Origin: CAWEEP01 sp963808125
GTDB lineage: Bacteria > Chloroflexota > Dormibacteria > Aeolococcales > Aeolococcaceae
NCBI GenBank assembly: GCA_963808125.1
Contig: CAWEEP010000056.1
Location: forward strand, 21,595-85,594
Length of the DNA: 64,000 nt
Direction of reading: 5' to 3'
Part shown: piece by piece, positions 1-9,413 of the stretch
How positions within the stretch are numbered: the first letter of the stretch is position 1
Layout of the letters: each line of letters opens with the position of its first letter
Notes under the pieces: model-generated
Told to the model about the DNA's origin: nothing
The model's database searches: none
What the model saw: the letters and a program-made list of their open reading frames with translations, nothing else
Position numbers and translations under genes: made by a program

Positions 1-2
1 GC

Positions 3-1229
3 CTCATCCGCCTCGGCGTCGATACGCTGCGCAACCAGTTCTTCGACATCGCCGTTCCGGAGGGCATCGTCCAGCACGTCACCCTGCTGGGTCTCACCGG
101 CACCGGGAAGACGACCACGGCCGAGCGCCTGGCGGAGGGCGCCGTCGCCTCCGGCGTCCCCCTCGTGGTCATCGACGCCAAGGGAGCCGGCCTGCGCGAC
201 CGGGCGAGGCGCCTCGCCGCCGCCCAGGGTCTCCCCCACCGTGAGGTGGTTCCCGGCGCGCCGGGGACGCTCGGCTACAACCCCTGCGCGCTGGGGTCGC
301 GCGCACAGGTCGCCGACAAGCTGGTCTCCGCCTTCACGCACGGGCCGGGCGCGGAGATCTACCGCAACATCGCCTCCGAGGCGATCTCCATCCTCGCCGG
401 GATCCTGCAAGCGCTCGGCGAACCCGTCACCATCCGCCGGCTGCGGCGGGAACTGGACCGCACCCGGATGCCCGGACTCGGCCACCGAGCGCGCGACATC
501 ACCCCGGACCTCGCCGACGACCTCGTCGACCTGGCCAAGCGCGGAGGGGTGACGGCGGACGCCCTGGAGGGGATGCGAGCGCGCCTCGGAGCCCTCCTCC
601 ACGGCGAATACGGGGAGATCGTCGACCGGGACGGACCCTGCCTCGACCTGCCCGCCGCGCTCTCCGTGCCCGGCATCACCTACGTCAGCCTGCCGGCGCT
701 GGCGGTCAGCCAGGACACGGCGCTGATGGCGAGGGTGCTCATCCAGGACCTCAAGCAGGCGGCATTCCAGCGGCTGCAGGGCCCGGGTGCCCGTCCCGCC
801 ATGCTGGTGCTCGACGAGTTCGCCGCCCTGGGTGACCCGGCGCAGATCAACGACCTGCTGCGCCAGGCCCGCGAGGCGCGCGTCTGCACCGTGGTCAGCA
901 CGCAGCAGCTTCCCGACCTGCGCGCCGCCCATGCCCTGCACGGCGCCCTGCTCGGCGCCGGCGTGCTCATCGCCCATCGCGTCGGCCACGACGACGCCGA
1001 GGCTGTCGCGCGCGTGATCGGGGTGGAGCCGGCCGTGCAAGTCACGCGCACCGTCGACGCCGGCCACGACACCGGACGCCGGACGGTGCGTGCCATGGAC
1101 CGCCATATCGTCGACCCCAACCTCATGAAGCAGCTGCGCACCGGCGAGGCGGTGGCGCTGTGCGCCGCCGGCGAACGGCGGGTCGCCTGCATCTCCGTCC
1201 TGCGACCGTCCACGCCGGACACGGCGTGA
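3..1229 (+). CDS. VirD4/TraG-type conjugative coupling ATPase, 5' truncated by window edge
   Basis: The reading frame is open from base 3, so the N-terminus lies outside the window. A Walker A motif (GLTGTGKTT) falls at about 96-122, upstream of the first internal start. The Walker B region (MLVLDEFAALGD, about 801-836) is followed by RQAREAR and VVSTQQLPDL, the pattern of the TraG/TraD C-terminal ATPase domain (TraM-recognition region). Such proteins are hexameric pumps that bring DNA or protein substrates to a type IV secretion channel at the inner face of the membrane. No other transfer gene is visible. The stop codon overlaps the GTG of the next gene, so the two are probably cotranslated. 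A HerA/FtsK-like ATPase of another system is the main alternative. Confidence 0.8.
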   Translation, partial: LIRLGVDTLRNQFFDIAVPEGIVQHVTLLGLTGTGKTTTAERLAEGAVASGVPLVVIDAKGAGLRDRARRLAAAQGLPHREVVPGAPGTLGYNPCALGSRAQVADKLVSAFTHGPGAEIYRNIASEAISILAGILQALGEPVTIRRLRRELDRTRMPGLGHRARDITPDLADDLVDLAKRGGVTADALEGMRARLGALLHGEYGEIVDRDGPCLDLPAALSVPGITYVSLPALAVSQDTALMARVLIQDLKQAAFQRLQGPGARPAMLVLDEFAALGDPAQINDLLRQAREARVCTVVSTQQLPDLRAAHALHGALLGAGVLIAHRVGHDDAEAVARVIGVEPAVQVTRTVDAGHDTGRRTVRAMDRHIVDPNLMKQLRTGEAVALCAAGERRVACISVLRPSTPDTA

Positions 1230-2302
1230 TCCGGCCGCCAGCCGCCCCCGGCCGGGCGGTGGGCTTGCCCGCCACCGCGGACTGGCTGCTGGCCGGCCTG
1301 CGACGCCGCTGGGGCGCCGCCCTGGTGACGCTCTTCTGCACCTGGTCGGGGCTGTGGCTGGCGGTGTGGCTGGTGGCCGTCACCGCCGTCCTCGATGCCC
1401 TCCTCACCTTCATCGCCCTGGTTCTGACGGGGGGCGGGATCACTTCGGGCCCGGGTGGCAGTGCTGTCTCGACCGCCGCCGGTGCGCTCTCCGGCGTGAT
1501 CTCGGCGCTCATCACCGCGCTCGCGGCGGTGTTCACCGACGACCCGCTCCAGCTCCTTGCCGCCATGGCGCTGGGGCTGGCCATCTCCCTGGCGCTGCTG
1601 GGCGCGATGATCGGCTTCGAGCCCTGGCTTCTGCGGCTTCGCGGATACCGCCGCATGAGCCGGCGCGAGGCGGCGCGGCTCGTGCCCCTGCTGGAGGGGG
1701 CGGCGCGCGACCTCCGCCTCGGCGACCTGCCCCTGGTGTCGATGAGCGACGGCGGCTCGCTGACCGCGATCGCCGCGCACTGCCGCCACCTCGTCGTCAG
1801 CCGCGCCCTCTGCGACGAGATCGGCGACGAGCCGCTGGCCGGCGTGCTGGCCCACGACCTGTGGCACTGGGCGGTGGGGGATGCTGTGGGCGACCGGTTG
1901 GTCCTCGCCTGCGGCCTGCCGCTTCTCCTTCTGTACGAGGCGGGGGCATGGCTGGCGCGTCGCGGCGGGGGACTGCTCGCCGCCCTCGGCTGGACGGTTC
2001 TCTGGCCGGCGTGGGTACTCGTCCGCCTCATCATCCGGCCGGTCATGGCGAGGGGCACGCGCCGCCAGGAATACGCGGCGGACGCGGCGGTCGTCGCCAC
2101 CGGCCGGGGACCGGCCCTGCACCAGGCGCTCACCTTCCTCGGTGAGTTCGAACCGGGCCGCTCCGGGTGGGATCAGATAATCGCCGCCACCCACCCGCCA
2201 CGGGAGCTGCGCCTCGAGGCTCTCGAACCGGGACCGGAGTCGAGTGTCATGGGCCGCGCATCGGCCATCGACACCGCCGCGCCGGGGTGGCCCGCCCGCT
2301 AG
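1226..2302 (+). CDS. M48-like membrane metalloprotease with altered HExxH motif
   Basis: A 358-residue protein starting at GTG 1226, whose first bases overlap the preceding TGA (GTGA). Two or three hydrophobic segments occupy roughly residues 30-140 and two more follow the active-site region. The core resembles HtpX/M48 peptidases: AHDLWHWAVGD in the zinc-motif position, EYAADAAVVATG in the third-ligand position and THPP...R near the C-terminus, as in M48 enzymes. The catalytic Glu of HExxH is Asp here (HDLWH), which could lower or abolish activity unless it is a base error. Coupling to the secretion-type ATPase suggests a membrane-bound partner of that system; this is inferred from position only. 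Confidence 0.7.
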   Translation: MIRPPAAPGRAVGLPATADWLLAGLRRRWGAALVTLFCTWSGLWLAVWLVAVTAVLDALLTFIALVLTGGGITSGPGGSAVSTAAGALSGVISALITALAAVFTDDPLQLLAAMALGLAISLALLGAMIGFEPWLLRLRGYRRMSRREAARLVPLLEGAARDLRLGDLPLVSMSDGGSLTAIAAHCRHLVVSRALCDEIGDEPLAGVLAHDLWHWAVGDAVGDRLVLACGLPLLLLYEAGAWLARRGGGLLAALGWTVLWPAWVLVRLIIRPVMARGTRRQEYAADAAVVATGRGPALHQALTFLGEFEPGRSGWDQIIAATHPPRELRLEALEPGPESSVMGRASAIDTAAPGWPAR

Positions 2303-2992
2303 GTCTGCGTCGGCTCCGCCGCGCCGGCCGCGACGCCGCGGCCGAAGACGCGCCACCCCGCCCAGCACGCGGCGGCGGCGAGGGCCAATCCGCCGGCGAT
2401 GTCGGCCAGGTAGTGCTGGTGGACGAGCACGGTCGAGTTCGACGATCAGCAGCGTCCAGATCGCCACGGGGATGCCGATGCGCCGGTCCCAGCGCCACCA
2501 GTGGACCGCGATGATGGTGGACAGTGACGTGTGAAGGCTGGGGAAGTCGTTGTACGGGCGATCGCCGACATACACGTCGCGAAGCCATCCCACGAGGACT
2601 CCGTTCCCGGTCAGGGCGGGGCGCGCCACGTAGGACTGGAGGAGGAAGTAGAAGGCGAAGCTGACCAGCCAGGCGATCATCACGGCGACCGCCGCGGAGC
2701 GGAGGAGGCGGGCGCGGAAGAGCAGGAAGCCGAGCAGGCTGACGACGAGGAACGGCGTCAGGGACAGGTACGGGATGACGAAGATGGGCACCAGCGGGAT
2801 GTGCTGGTCGAGCGGTGTACGCAGGAAGATCCGGTTGGGACCGTGGTTCAGCGGCTCGTACAGGAGGCTGACGGCGTACGCGACGACGACCAGCGCGAGG
2901 GTCGCCGGGGCTGCCATCCTCGGTTCGCCAAAGACCCCCCGGCGCAGCTGGGCCCGCAGCCACAAGGTGATGCGTGACAACCGATTCACCAC
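2299..2992 (-). CDS. PAP2-family membrane phosphatase/phosphotransferase, one frameshift
   Basis: About 230 residues with five or six membrane segments. The middle part reads RPYNDFPSLHTSLS, the PSxH motif of the AUR1/inositolphosphotransferase branch of PAP2 enzymes. The third motif, HQHYLADIAGG, is found only after a one-base frame change near 2440, in the frame that ends at 2299. The family acts on lipid-linked phosphates at the outer face of the membrane. Because both motifs survive and match once the frames are joined, an indel error is more likely than decay. The gene converges on the M48-like gene and overlaps its stop by four bases. The start is a GTG at 2992. Confidence 0.75.
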
Positions 2993-3068
2993 GCGGACTG
3001 GTACGTCGGCGGGTCGATCGCGGTTGCCGCAGGCGGCGCAGAGACCTCCCGTTCAGATGAGGACCACG

Positions 3069-4068
3069 ATGCGGAGCGCGCGGCAGGTGGCGGTCGTCGT
3101 CGACCTCTTCGCCGCTGCGCGGCTGCGGTGCCAGCCTGCTCCACGGCCGCGGCGCATCACACGCCATCCGCCCCCGCCACCGCCGGCGTCGAGCCCATGG
3201 CCACAGCCACGCCAACGCCGTCGCCGGGCGGAAGCGGTGCCGTGCCTCACATCCTCGTCATCATGGAGGAGAACCATGGCTACTCCACGACCGTGGGCGA
3301 CTGCGGCGCAGGCTCCCGGACCGTATCTCTGCTCGATGGCATCCGAGTACGCATCGCTCACCCGGTGGTATGGAGTGGAGCACCCCTCGCTCCCCGACTA
3401 CATCGACCTGGCCTCCGGCGCGGACCAGGGATGCGCCGCCGACACGTGCGCCGGCCTCTACCCGGCGACGGACCTGGGTGGGCAGCTCCACGGCGGCGGG
3501 GATCCCCTGGGCCGCCTACATGGAGTCGATGCCGTCCCCGTGTTCCACCGGCGCGTCCAGCGGTGAGTACGTGCGCAAGCACAACCCGTTCATCGTCTTC
3601 GACGACGTCGCCGGCACCACCGGCTGCGACGGCGTTGAGCTGCCCTACCCGGGGGCCGCCGGCATCGCGGCCGTCCTCGACGCGCCGGGGGCGCCCGACT
3701 TCGTGTGGATCACCCCCAATCTCCTCGACGACATGCACGACGGCACCGTCCAGGAGGGTGACCGGTGGCTGAGGACGAATCTGGCACCCATCCTCAGCTC
3801 GGCGTGGTTCGCCGACGACGGCACCGTCATCGTCACCATGGACGAGAACGACGACCAGCCGGGGGGAGCCTGCTGCGGGGACGCCCACGGCGGCGTCATC
3901 CCCATGGTCGTCATCTCCGAGAACAGTCTCGGCAGGGGCAGCACCGGACTGGTCGGCGATCACTTCGGCACCCTCCGCAGCATCGAGGAGGTGTACGGGC
4001 TTCCTCTCCTCGGTGCCGCGTCCAACGCGGCCAACGGGGACATCAGCGGGCTGCTCGGCTCCTCGTAG
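3069..4068 (+). CDS. Secreted phosphoesterase (phosphatidylinositol-3-phosphatase/acid phosphatase family), multiple frameshifts
   Basis: Three reading frames together make one PF04185-type phosphoesterase. PHILVIMEENHGYS at about 3244-3285 is the family's N-terminal metal-binding signature. EHPSLPDYIDLASG near 3379-3420, AAGIPWAAYMESMPSPC near 3495-3545 and VIVTMDENDD near 3829-3860 follow in order. Breaks lie near 3115, 3315 and 3493. With the first break repaired, the N-terminus from 3069 reads as a hydrophobic leader ending in VPACS, a plausible lipoprotein cleavage site followed by a Ser/Pro/Thr linker, so the enzyme is probably exported. The last 190 residues are intact. Relatives such as SapM dephosphorylate phosphoinositides or other phosphomonoesters; the substrate here is unknown. 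Confidence 0.75.
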
Positions 4069-4120
4069 GCGCACCCACCGGGTCGCCCGCCGAGCCGTCC
4101 GGGAGCCACAATCGTCAACC

Positions 4121-5116
4121 ATGGACGATACCGCCTTCCTGGCAGACCACTTGGGCGCGGTGCGCGCCGCGGCAGCGCGGATCTCCGGCCACGTCCGGCA
4201 CCCCCCGCTCCTCTCCGCCGCCGACATCGGCGAGGCCGGGGACGACGTGATGGTCAAACCGGAGCTGCTGCAGCCGACCGGTTCGTTCAAGGTGCGGGGC
4301 GCCTTCAACGCCGCCCTCGCCCTGCTGGAGCGCTCCCCGGACAGCCCCGGTCTCATCACCGTCAGCTCCGGCAACCACGGCCAGGCGGTGGCCCTGGCGG
4401 CGGCCCGGCTCGGCCTGCGCTGCGTCGTCGTCATGCCCGAGGGGTCCAATCCCGTGAAGGTCGCGGCGGTGGCGGCCCTCGGCGCCGAGGTGGTCAGCCA
4501 GGGCGTCACCGGCGAGAACCGCGAGCAGCGGGTCCTGGAGGTGATGGAACAGACCGGCCTGGACTTGATCCATCCCTTCGACGCGTGGGACACCATCCAC
4601 GGCCAGGGGACGGTCGGCCTCGAGGTGCTCGACGGCTGTCCGGACCTGGGCATGGTGGTCACCCCCGTGGGCGGCGGTGGCCTGATCTCCGGCTGCGCCA
4701 TCGCCGTGAAGGCTGCCCGGCCCGCAGTCCGGGTGGTCGGGGTGGAGCCGGAGCTCGCCGCCGACGCCGTGGCCTCGAAGCGCAGCGGGCAGCGGCAGCA
4801 CCTGGAGCACGCCCCGGCGACCATCGCGGACGGGTTGCGCAGCCTGGCCATCGGCGAGCGCGGATTCGAGGTGACCGTCGAGCGGGGGCTCGTCGACGAC
4901 ATCGTCACCGTGACCGAGGCGGAGATCGAATCGGCGATGCTCACCGCCTGGACCCGTCTCCACCTGGTGGTCGAGCCGTCGGGTGCCGTACCCCTTGCGG
5001 CGCTCCTCGCCGGCCGGCTTCCCGCCGCCCCATCCGGCTCGCGCATCGTGCTCGTGTTGAGCGGGGGAAACGTCGACCCCACCCTGGCGGCCCGGCTGCT
5101 CAGCCGTCCCGGCTGA
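4121..5116 (+). CDS. Threonine/serine dehydratase-like PLP enzyme
   Basis: 331 residues of fold-type II PLP-dependent enzyme. The PLP lysine sits in LLQPTGSFKVRGAFNA at about residue 55; SSGNHGQAVALAAA follows, and the phosphate-binding glycine loop is PVGGGGLISG. These are the signatures of the IlvA/TdcB dehydratases, which convert threonine to 2-oxobutyrate or serine to pyruvate. The length, without the C-terminal ACT region of biosynthetic IlvA, points to a catabolic or serine-racemase-like enzyme not feedback-regulated by isoleucine. ATG 4121 is preferred to earlier in-frame starts because homology begins just after it and the earlier ones overlap the previous gene. No frameshift. Confidence 0.85.
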   Translation: MDDTAFLADHLGAVRAAAARISGHVRHPPLLSAADIGEAGDDVMVKPELLQPTGSFKVRGAFNAALALLERSPDSPGLITVSSGNHGQAVALAAARLGLRCVVVMPEGSNPVKVAAVAALGAEVVSQGVTGENREQRVLEVMEQTGLDLIHPFDAWDTIHGQGTVGLEVLDGCPDLGMVVTPVGGGGLISGCAIAVKAARPAVRVVGVEPELAADAVASKRSGQRQHLEHAPATIADGLRSLAIGERGFEVTVERGLVDDIVTVTEAEIESAMLTAWTRLHLVVEPSGAVPLAALLAGRLPAAPSGSRIVLVLSGGNVDPTLAARLLSRPG

Positions 5117-5254
5117 TTCGGCGGCCGGCCGGGGTGCCCCGGCGGCTTCGCCATGGCGGCGGCGGCGCCCGATCGGCGATGCTTGTCGGCGCCGGGCGGC
5201 CAGGGGCGATCGAACCCCGCGAGCCGCCGGAAGCGCCGCTGGAGGGCAACGATC

Positions 5255-6129
5255 GTGAAGCTGGGTGTCCACGTCTCGGATTTCACCTGGCCGGGCGGGC
5301 CGCAGCATCTGGGTGAGAACCTCGCCGCGGTGGGCCGGGCGGCCGACGCGGCCGGTTTCGACCGCCTCAGCGTCATGGACCACGTGTGGCAGATCAGCCA
5401 CCTGGGACCGCCCGAGCACGAGATGCTGGAAGTCGTACACCACCCTCGGATTCCTGGCGGGTCACACTCACGGATCGAACTGCTCACCCTGGTCACCGGC
5501 GTCGTGTACCGCTCGCCAGGCCTGCTCGCCAAGATGGTCACCACCCTGGACGTGCTCTCCGGCGGCCGGGCCATGCTCGGCATCGGCGCCGCCTGGAACG
5601 AGGACGAGGCGCGTGGCCTCGGCCTCTTCTTCCCGCCCATCGCCGAGCGCTTCGAGCACCTGGAGGACACGCTGCGCATCTGCCTGCAGATGTGGAGCGA
5701 CGACGACGCCCCTTCGCCGGAAGCAACGCCAACCTGGGGCGGACGCTGAACTCGCCGCAGGCGCTGTCGCGACCCGCACCCGCCGATCCTCATCGGCGGC
5801 TCGGGGGAGCGCAAGACGCTCCGCCTGCGTGGCCCGCTACGCGCAGGCGTGCAACCTATTCCTCACACCCGACCTCGACCACAAGCTGGACGTGCTGAAG
5901 GAGCACTGCGAGCGCGAGGGCCGCGACTACGACGACATCGAGAAGACGGTGCTCTTCAACTTCGACGTCGGGGAGCATGGCGAGCGCGCCCGGCGAGGTG
6001 ATCGAGCAGCTGCAGGGCCTCGCCCAGCGCGGCATCCAGGTCGCCCACGGCGGGGTCAAGGACGTCTGGAAGATCGAACCGCTGGAGATCATCGGCCGTG
6101 AGGTGCTCCCCGCCGTCGCCGGCCTCTGA
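5255..6129 (+). CDS. LLM-class (luciferase-like, probably F420-dependent) oxidoreductase, several frameshifts
   Basis: Starts at GTG 5255 with a good ribosome-binding site (GGAGGG, 5241-5246) and reads MKLGVHVSDFTWPGG, a typical LLM N-terminus. SVMDHVW, LVTGVVYRSPGLLAKM and LDVLSGGRAMLGIGAAW follow. Between about 5425 and 5475 the expected YTTLGFLAGHT lies in another frame and the original frame then resumes, so the insertion and deletion compensate each other. Further breaks occur near 5712, 5780-5830 and 5985. The later part (ARYAQACNLF, then EVIEQLQGLAQRGIQ) matches the family's C-terminus and stops at 6129. These TIM-barrel enzymes transfer hydride between F420H2 or FMNH2 and organic substrates. 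Confidence 0.75.
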
Positions 6130-6199
6130 CCGACGGGTCGCGGCAGGGCACGACGGACCATCGGAGGCGCAGCCTGAACGAGCCGGGGACAAACTGGCT

Positions 6200-6560
6200 G
6201 TGCTCCTGTCCGCATGGACGGCGATGCTGCGAACGGGCCGCACCGCCGAGCTGGCGGACATCCTCGGCGGCGACGTCGTCTAGCAGGGACTGCTTCCCGA
6301 TTTGCGGTGCGACAGCCGGGAGGAGGTGCTGGACATCCTGGCCCGGAACCGCCGCCGGCTCATGCGGATCGCGCGGGTCGAGGACGAGGAGGCCGGTGAC
6401 CGTGTTCGCCGTCGAGCGTCGAGAGCCCGACTTCCCCGACGCCCCGGACGGGGTCGCAGGGGCCGGTCGGGCACTCGTCTTCACCTTCCACGACAGGCGG
6501 GTGGCGAGGATGAAGAGCCTGCCCGACAGTGACTCGGCCTTCGCCCGGCTGCTGACCTGA
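6200..6560 (+). pseudogene. SnoaL/NTF2-like small protein, interrupted by a stop and a frameshift
   Basis: A short protein in the style of the nuclear transport factor 2 (SnoaL-like) fold: LLSAWTAMLRTGRTAELADIL, then VV-stop-QGLLPDLRCDSREEVLDIL. An in-frame TAG at 6281-6283 stands where the family usually has Trp (TGG). A frame change near 6400 is needed to reach VFTFHDRRVARMKSL and the stop at 6560. Both defects could be sequence errors. The true start is uncertain; GTG 6200 is used, but the frame is open back to an ATG at 6098 inside the previous gene. Function unknown; it lies directly downstream of the LLM oxidoreductase. Confidence 0.5.
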
Positions 6561-6643
6561 GAGCATCGCGCCTCCCTCGGACCGGCTGCAGCCGGGGAAA
6601 CGGTCGACGTGGTGGTGCCCGGTCCGTCGCGACACAGCCGGTG

Positions 6644-7665
6644 TCAGGGGTGCATCCGCAGGTAGTCGGCGGCCACGCTGCGCAGACGGCGTCGAAGCCG
6701 TTCATGGCCTCACCCGGCGGCAGGAACTTCTTGGGAACTTCGCCACCGAGGTGTGAGTTGGTGTCGACGACGTTGGCCAGCGGGGAGAGCACGCCCTGGC
6801 TCACCAGCTGGTACGCATCCATAGCCTCCAGCGTGTAGTCCTCGCCCAGCCAGCGGATCAGGTCCGTCTGGGCAATGCGGAAGGCGTCCTCCAGGGGACG
6901 CGCCGAGCCCGTGGAGATGATGTGGGTCTCCGACTCGATGCGCGGCCACGGGCAGGGGCGGCCCTTGATCAGGTCGACGGCGATGACCGTGTTCATGGCG
7001 CATTCCACCGCCACGCCGCAGGTCTCCCCCTCACCCTGGCGTGCGTGCCCGTCGCCGAGCGAGAGCAGCGCCCCCTCGACGTTGACGCCGAGATAGCAGG
7101 TCACCCCGGCCCGCATCTCGGGGGTGTCCATGTTGCCGCCGAAGGCGTCCGGCACCAGGGCGGAGCGCACCTCGAGGTTGGCTGGGGCGACCCCCACCGT
7201 CCCGTGCATGGGATCCATGGGCAGGGCCACCTGGAAGTCCCCGGAGCGGGCCCGGAAGATGCAGGTCCCCGCCTTGCGGTCGAGTTCCCAGATCCACACG
7301 ATCTCCGGCAGCGCCTCGTGCAGAAGGGCGGTCAGATGGGTTGCCGAGAGGGCGCCGAAGAGGGGCACGGTGGTGGACACCGCCCAATCGCGGGCGGGCT
7401 CGATCTTGATGAAGTGCACCGCCACCGTATCCCCCACCTCCGCGCCCTCGATGTAGAAGGGACCGGTCTGGGGATTGACGAAGGGGAAGTTGCAGACGTC
7501 GGAGACCAGGTCGCGCTCGGTGCGCACCTTGCCGTCGAAGCAGTCCTCGGTGAAGAGCTGCAGCACGGTGCCGGGTTTGATCCGCCGCAGCGGCTCGACG
7601 CCTCCGAATGTCCAGGCGTACTTGCCCGGTGTCGGATCGATGGTGAGAACTTCCAGACCGCTCAC
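6644..7665 (-). CDS. Acetamidase/formamidase family amidohydrolase
   Basis: About 340 residues of the FmdA/AmdA family, which hydrolyses formamide or acetamide to ammonia and the carboxylate. Recognisable stretches include LRRIKPGTVLQLFTEDCFDG, GPFYIEGAEVGDTVAVH, LSLGDGHARQGEGE and LSPLANVVDTNSHL. The uninterrupted frame runs on to 6481 over the SnoaL-like remnant. A one-base shift near 6690 instead gives a compact family-like end (RRLRSVAADYLRMHP) stopping at 6644, which I prefer. The permease gene upstream on the same strand, 80 bases away, suggests an uptake-and-hydrolysis unit for amides or amino acids as a nitrogen source. Confidence 0.85.
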
Positions 7666-7745
7666 GACGTCACCTCAGTGGTGTGGTTTGACGATGGCCG
7701 ACGATGCACCTTTCCCCCCAACGGGACCCGCCGGCGCCCGACCCC

Positions 7746-9252
7746 TCACAGGGCGGGCGCTGGCGTCTCTCCCTCCCCGACCAACTCGGGGGCGAGGTCC
7801 AGGTGCACGGTGCCCACCTCGGCGACGCGGTCGGGATGGGTCTGGTAGAGGTAGACCATGTAGCCGATTCCCAGCAGCATCCAGACGCCCATGGCCGGCC
7901 CCATGTAGGAGTAGGGCGGCGGCAGCGGCGAGATGAAGTTGAAGATCGGGATGCCGGCGCCGCTGAACCAGGCCGGGATGAAGGCGACGATGCCGAGGAT
8001 GGGGACGACGATGTGCAGGAACCAGTTCACCTTGCGGCCGCGCGTCCTGATGAAGTATCCCATGCACGCGGCGTTGACGACGAGGTAGATGGCGACCAGT
8101 AGCACAACGATGCCGGTGCCCACCATGGCGAAGGCCACGAACGGGTTGTACTTGACGCCGAGGCCCACCGACACGGCGATGGAGACGATGAAGGCGGTGA
8201 GGAGTCCCCACTGCGGTGTCCGATGGCGGTGATGCACCGTCGAGAAGAACTTCGGAAAGGCGCCGATGCGGCCCATGGCGTACGCGGTCCGCGTCGAGGC
8301 GGTGACACCGGCGTTGGAGTTGGCGATGGTGGAGTTGACGATGGCGAGGAAGACGAACAGCCAGAAGATCCCGTACGAGGCCGTGGCGATGCCCTGCCAG
8401 GACGAGGCGCCGGCGCTGCTGAAGGAGGCGAACTTGCCGGGTCCGAAGACGACGTCGGCGGCGTAGGTGGTGAAGACGTAGATGATGCCCACGCCGAGGG
8501 TCGCCCCCAGGACGGCCCGGCGCACCGTCTTGCGCGGATCCTTCGCCTCTTCGGCGAGCGGTGCAGCGCCCTCGAAACCTCCGAAGGCGAGGATGGTGAA
8601 CACCGATCCCGCGATGACGCCGCTCAGCCCGCTGAAGTGGGCCGGCGTGTACTTGGCGGTGAAGACGGTCAGCGTGTTGGCGCTGCCCGCCTTGACGATG
8701 AAGAGGATGGCGAGGACGACGAAGACGACGATCTCGAAGCTTCCGAGGATCGTGCCCATGCGCGCCGAGGTGCGGATGCCGTAATAGCCGGCGGCGAGAA
8801 CGATGAGCGCGCCGGCGATGGTGAACAGCCACCAGAGGTTCGTGGAGAAGCCCGAAGTCGTACTGGTGCACGGTGGCGGCGACGGTGTAGCCGAGCTGGA
8901 GGAGCACCAGCGGCGGGATGAGGCCGGCTGCGGCGACGTACGCCCAGTTGACCAGGAATCCCAGCGACGGATGCAGCCCCCGAGCCGTGTAGGTGCCCAT
9001 CGAACCGGCCGAGGGAAGCTCCCTGGCCAGTTCACCGACACACGAGGCGCACAGCAGGCAGGCGACGAGGGCGATCAACACCGAGAGGGGCAGGGCGCCG
9101 CCCGCGAAGGCGACACCGGCGGGGATCGACGCCGCGATCGCCGCCCCGGGCGCCATGTCGGTGACGCTCTGGAAGAGGACCTCTCTCAGGCCGATGGCCC
9201 CGCGCCGGAGGCCAAGGTTGCTTGAAGCGAGCTCGGATGCAATCAGAGTCAT
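7746..9252 (-). CDS. APC-superfamily amino acid permease, one frameshift
   Basis: About 500 residues with some 12 membrane segments. The N-terminus (LREVLFQSVTDMAPGAAIAA) carries the first-helix signature of APC amino acid/polyamine/organocation transporters, and ILAFGGFEGAAPLAEEAKDP is the typical helix 6-7 region. The first ~130 residues lie in one frame and the rest in another; the switch is near 8850. The start is ATG 9252 (MTLIASELAS). The substrate cannot be read from sequence. Its position directly upstream of the acetamidase/formamidase gene on the same strand suggests that the pair takes up and degrades an amide-bearing or amino-acid substrate. Confidence 0.85.
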
Positions 9253-9413
9253 GGGAATCCCCCGCGTGTGCTGATTGCCCGGTGACGGTAACAGGCGGCG
9301 ACGCGGGGTGTCAACGCGCTTCGGTTTGCCTCGGCAAAGCCCAGAACGCGGCGGCGCAGGCCGGGTTCCCGCACCGCTCACCGCGTCGCATCGCCGACCG
9401 CGAATCGTACCGG

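Noticed and set aside
680..2299. Continuation of the PAP2 frame for 540 more codons
   Set aside because: After about 2440 the frame turns Arg/Gly-rich and runs antisense to the M48-like and ATPase genes. The true PAP2 end is in the neighbouring frame at 2299.
3358..5814. An 818-codon minus-strand frame
   Set aside because: Antisense to the phosphoesterase, dehydratase and LLM genes, all of which have clear motifs.
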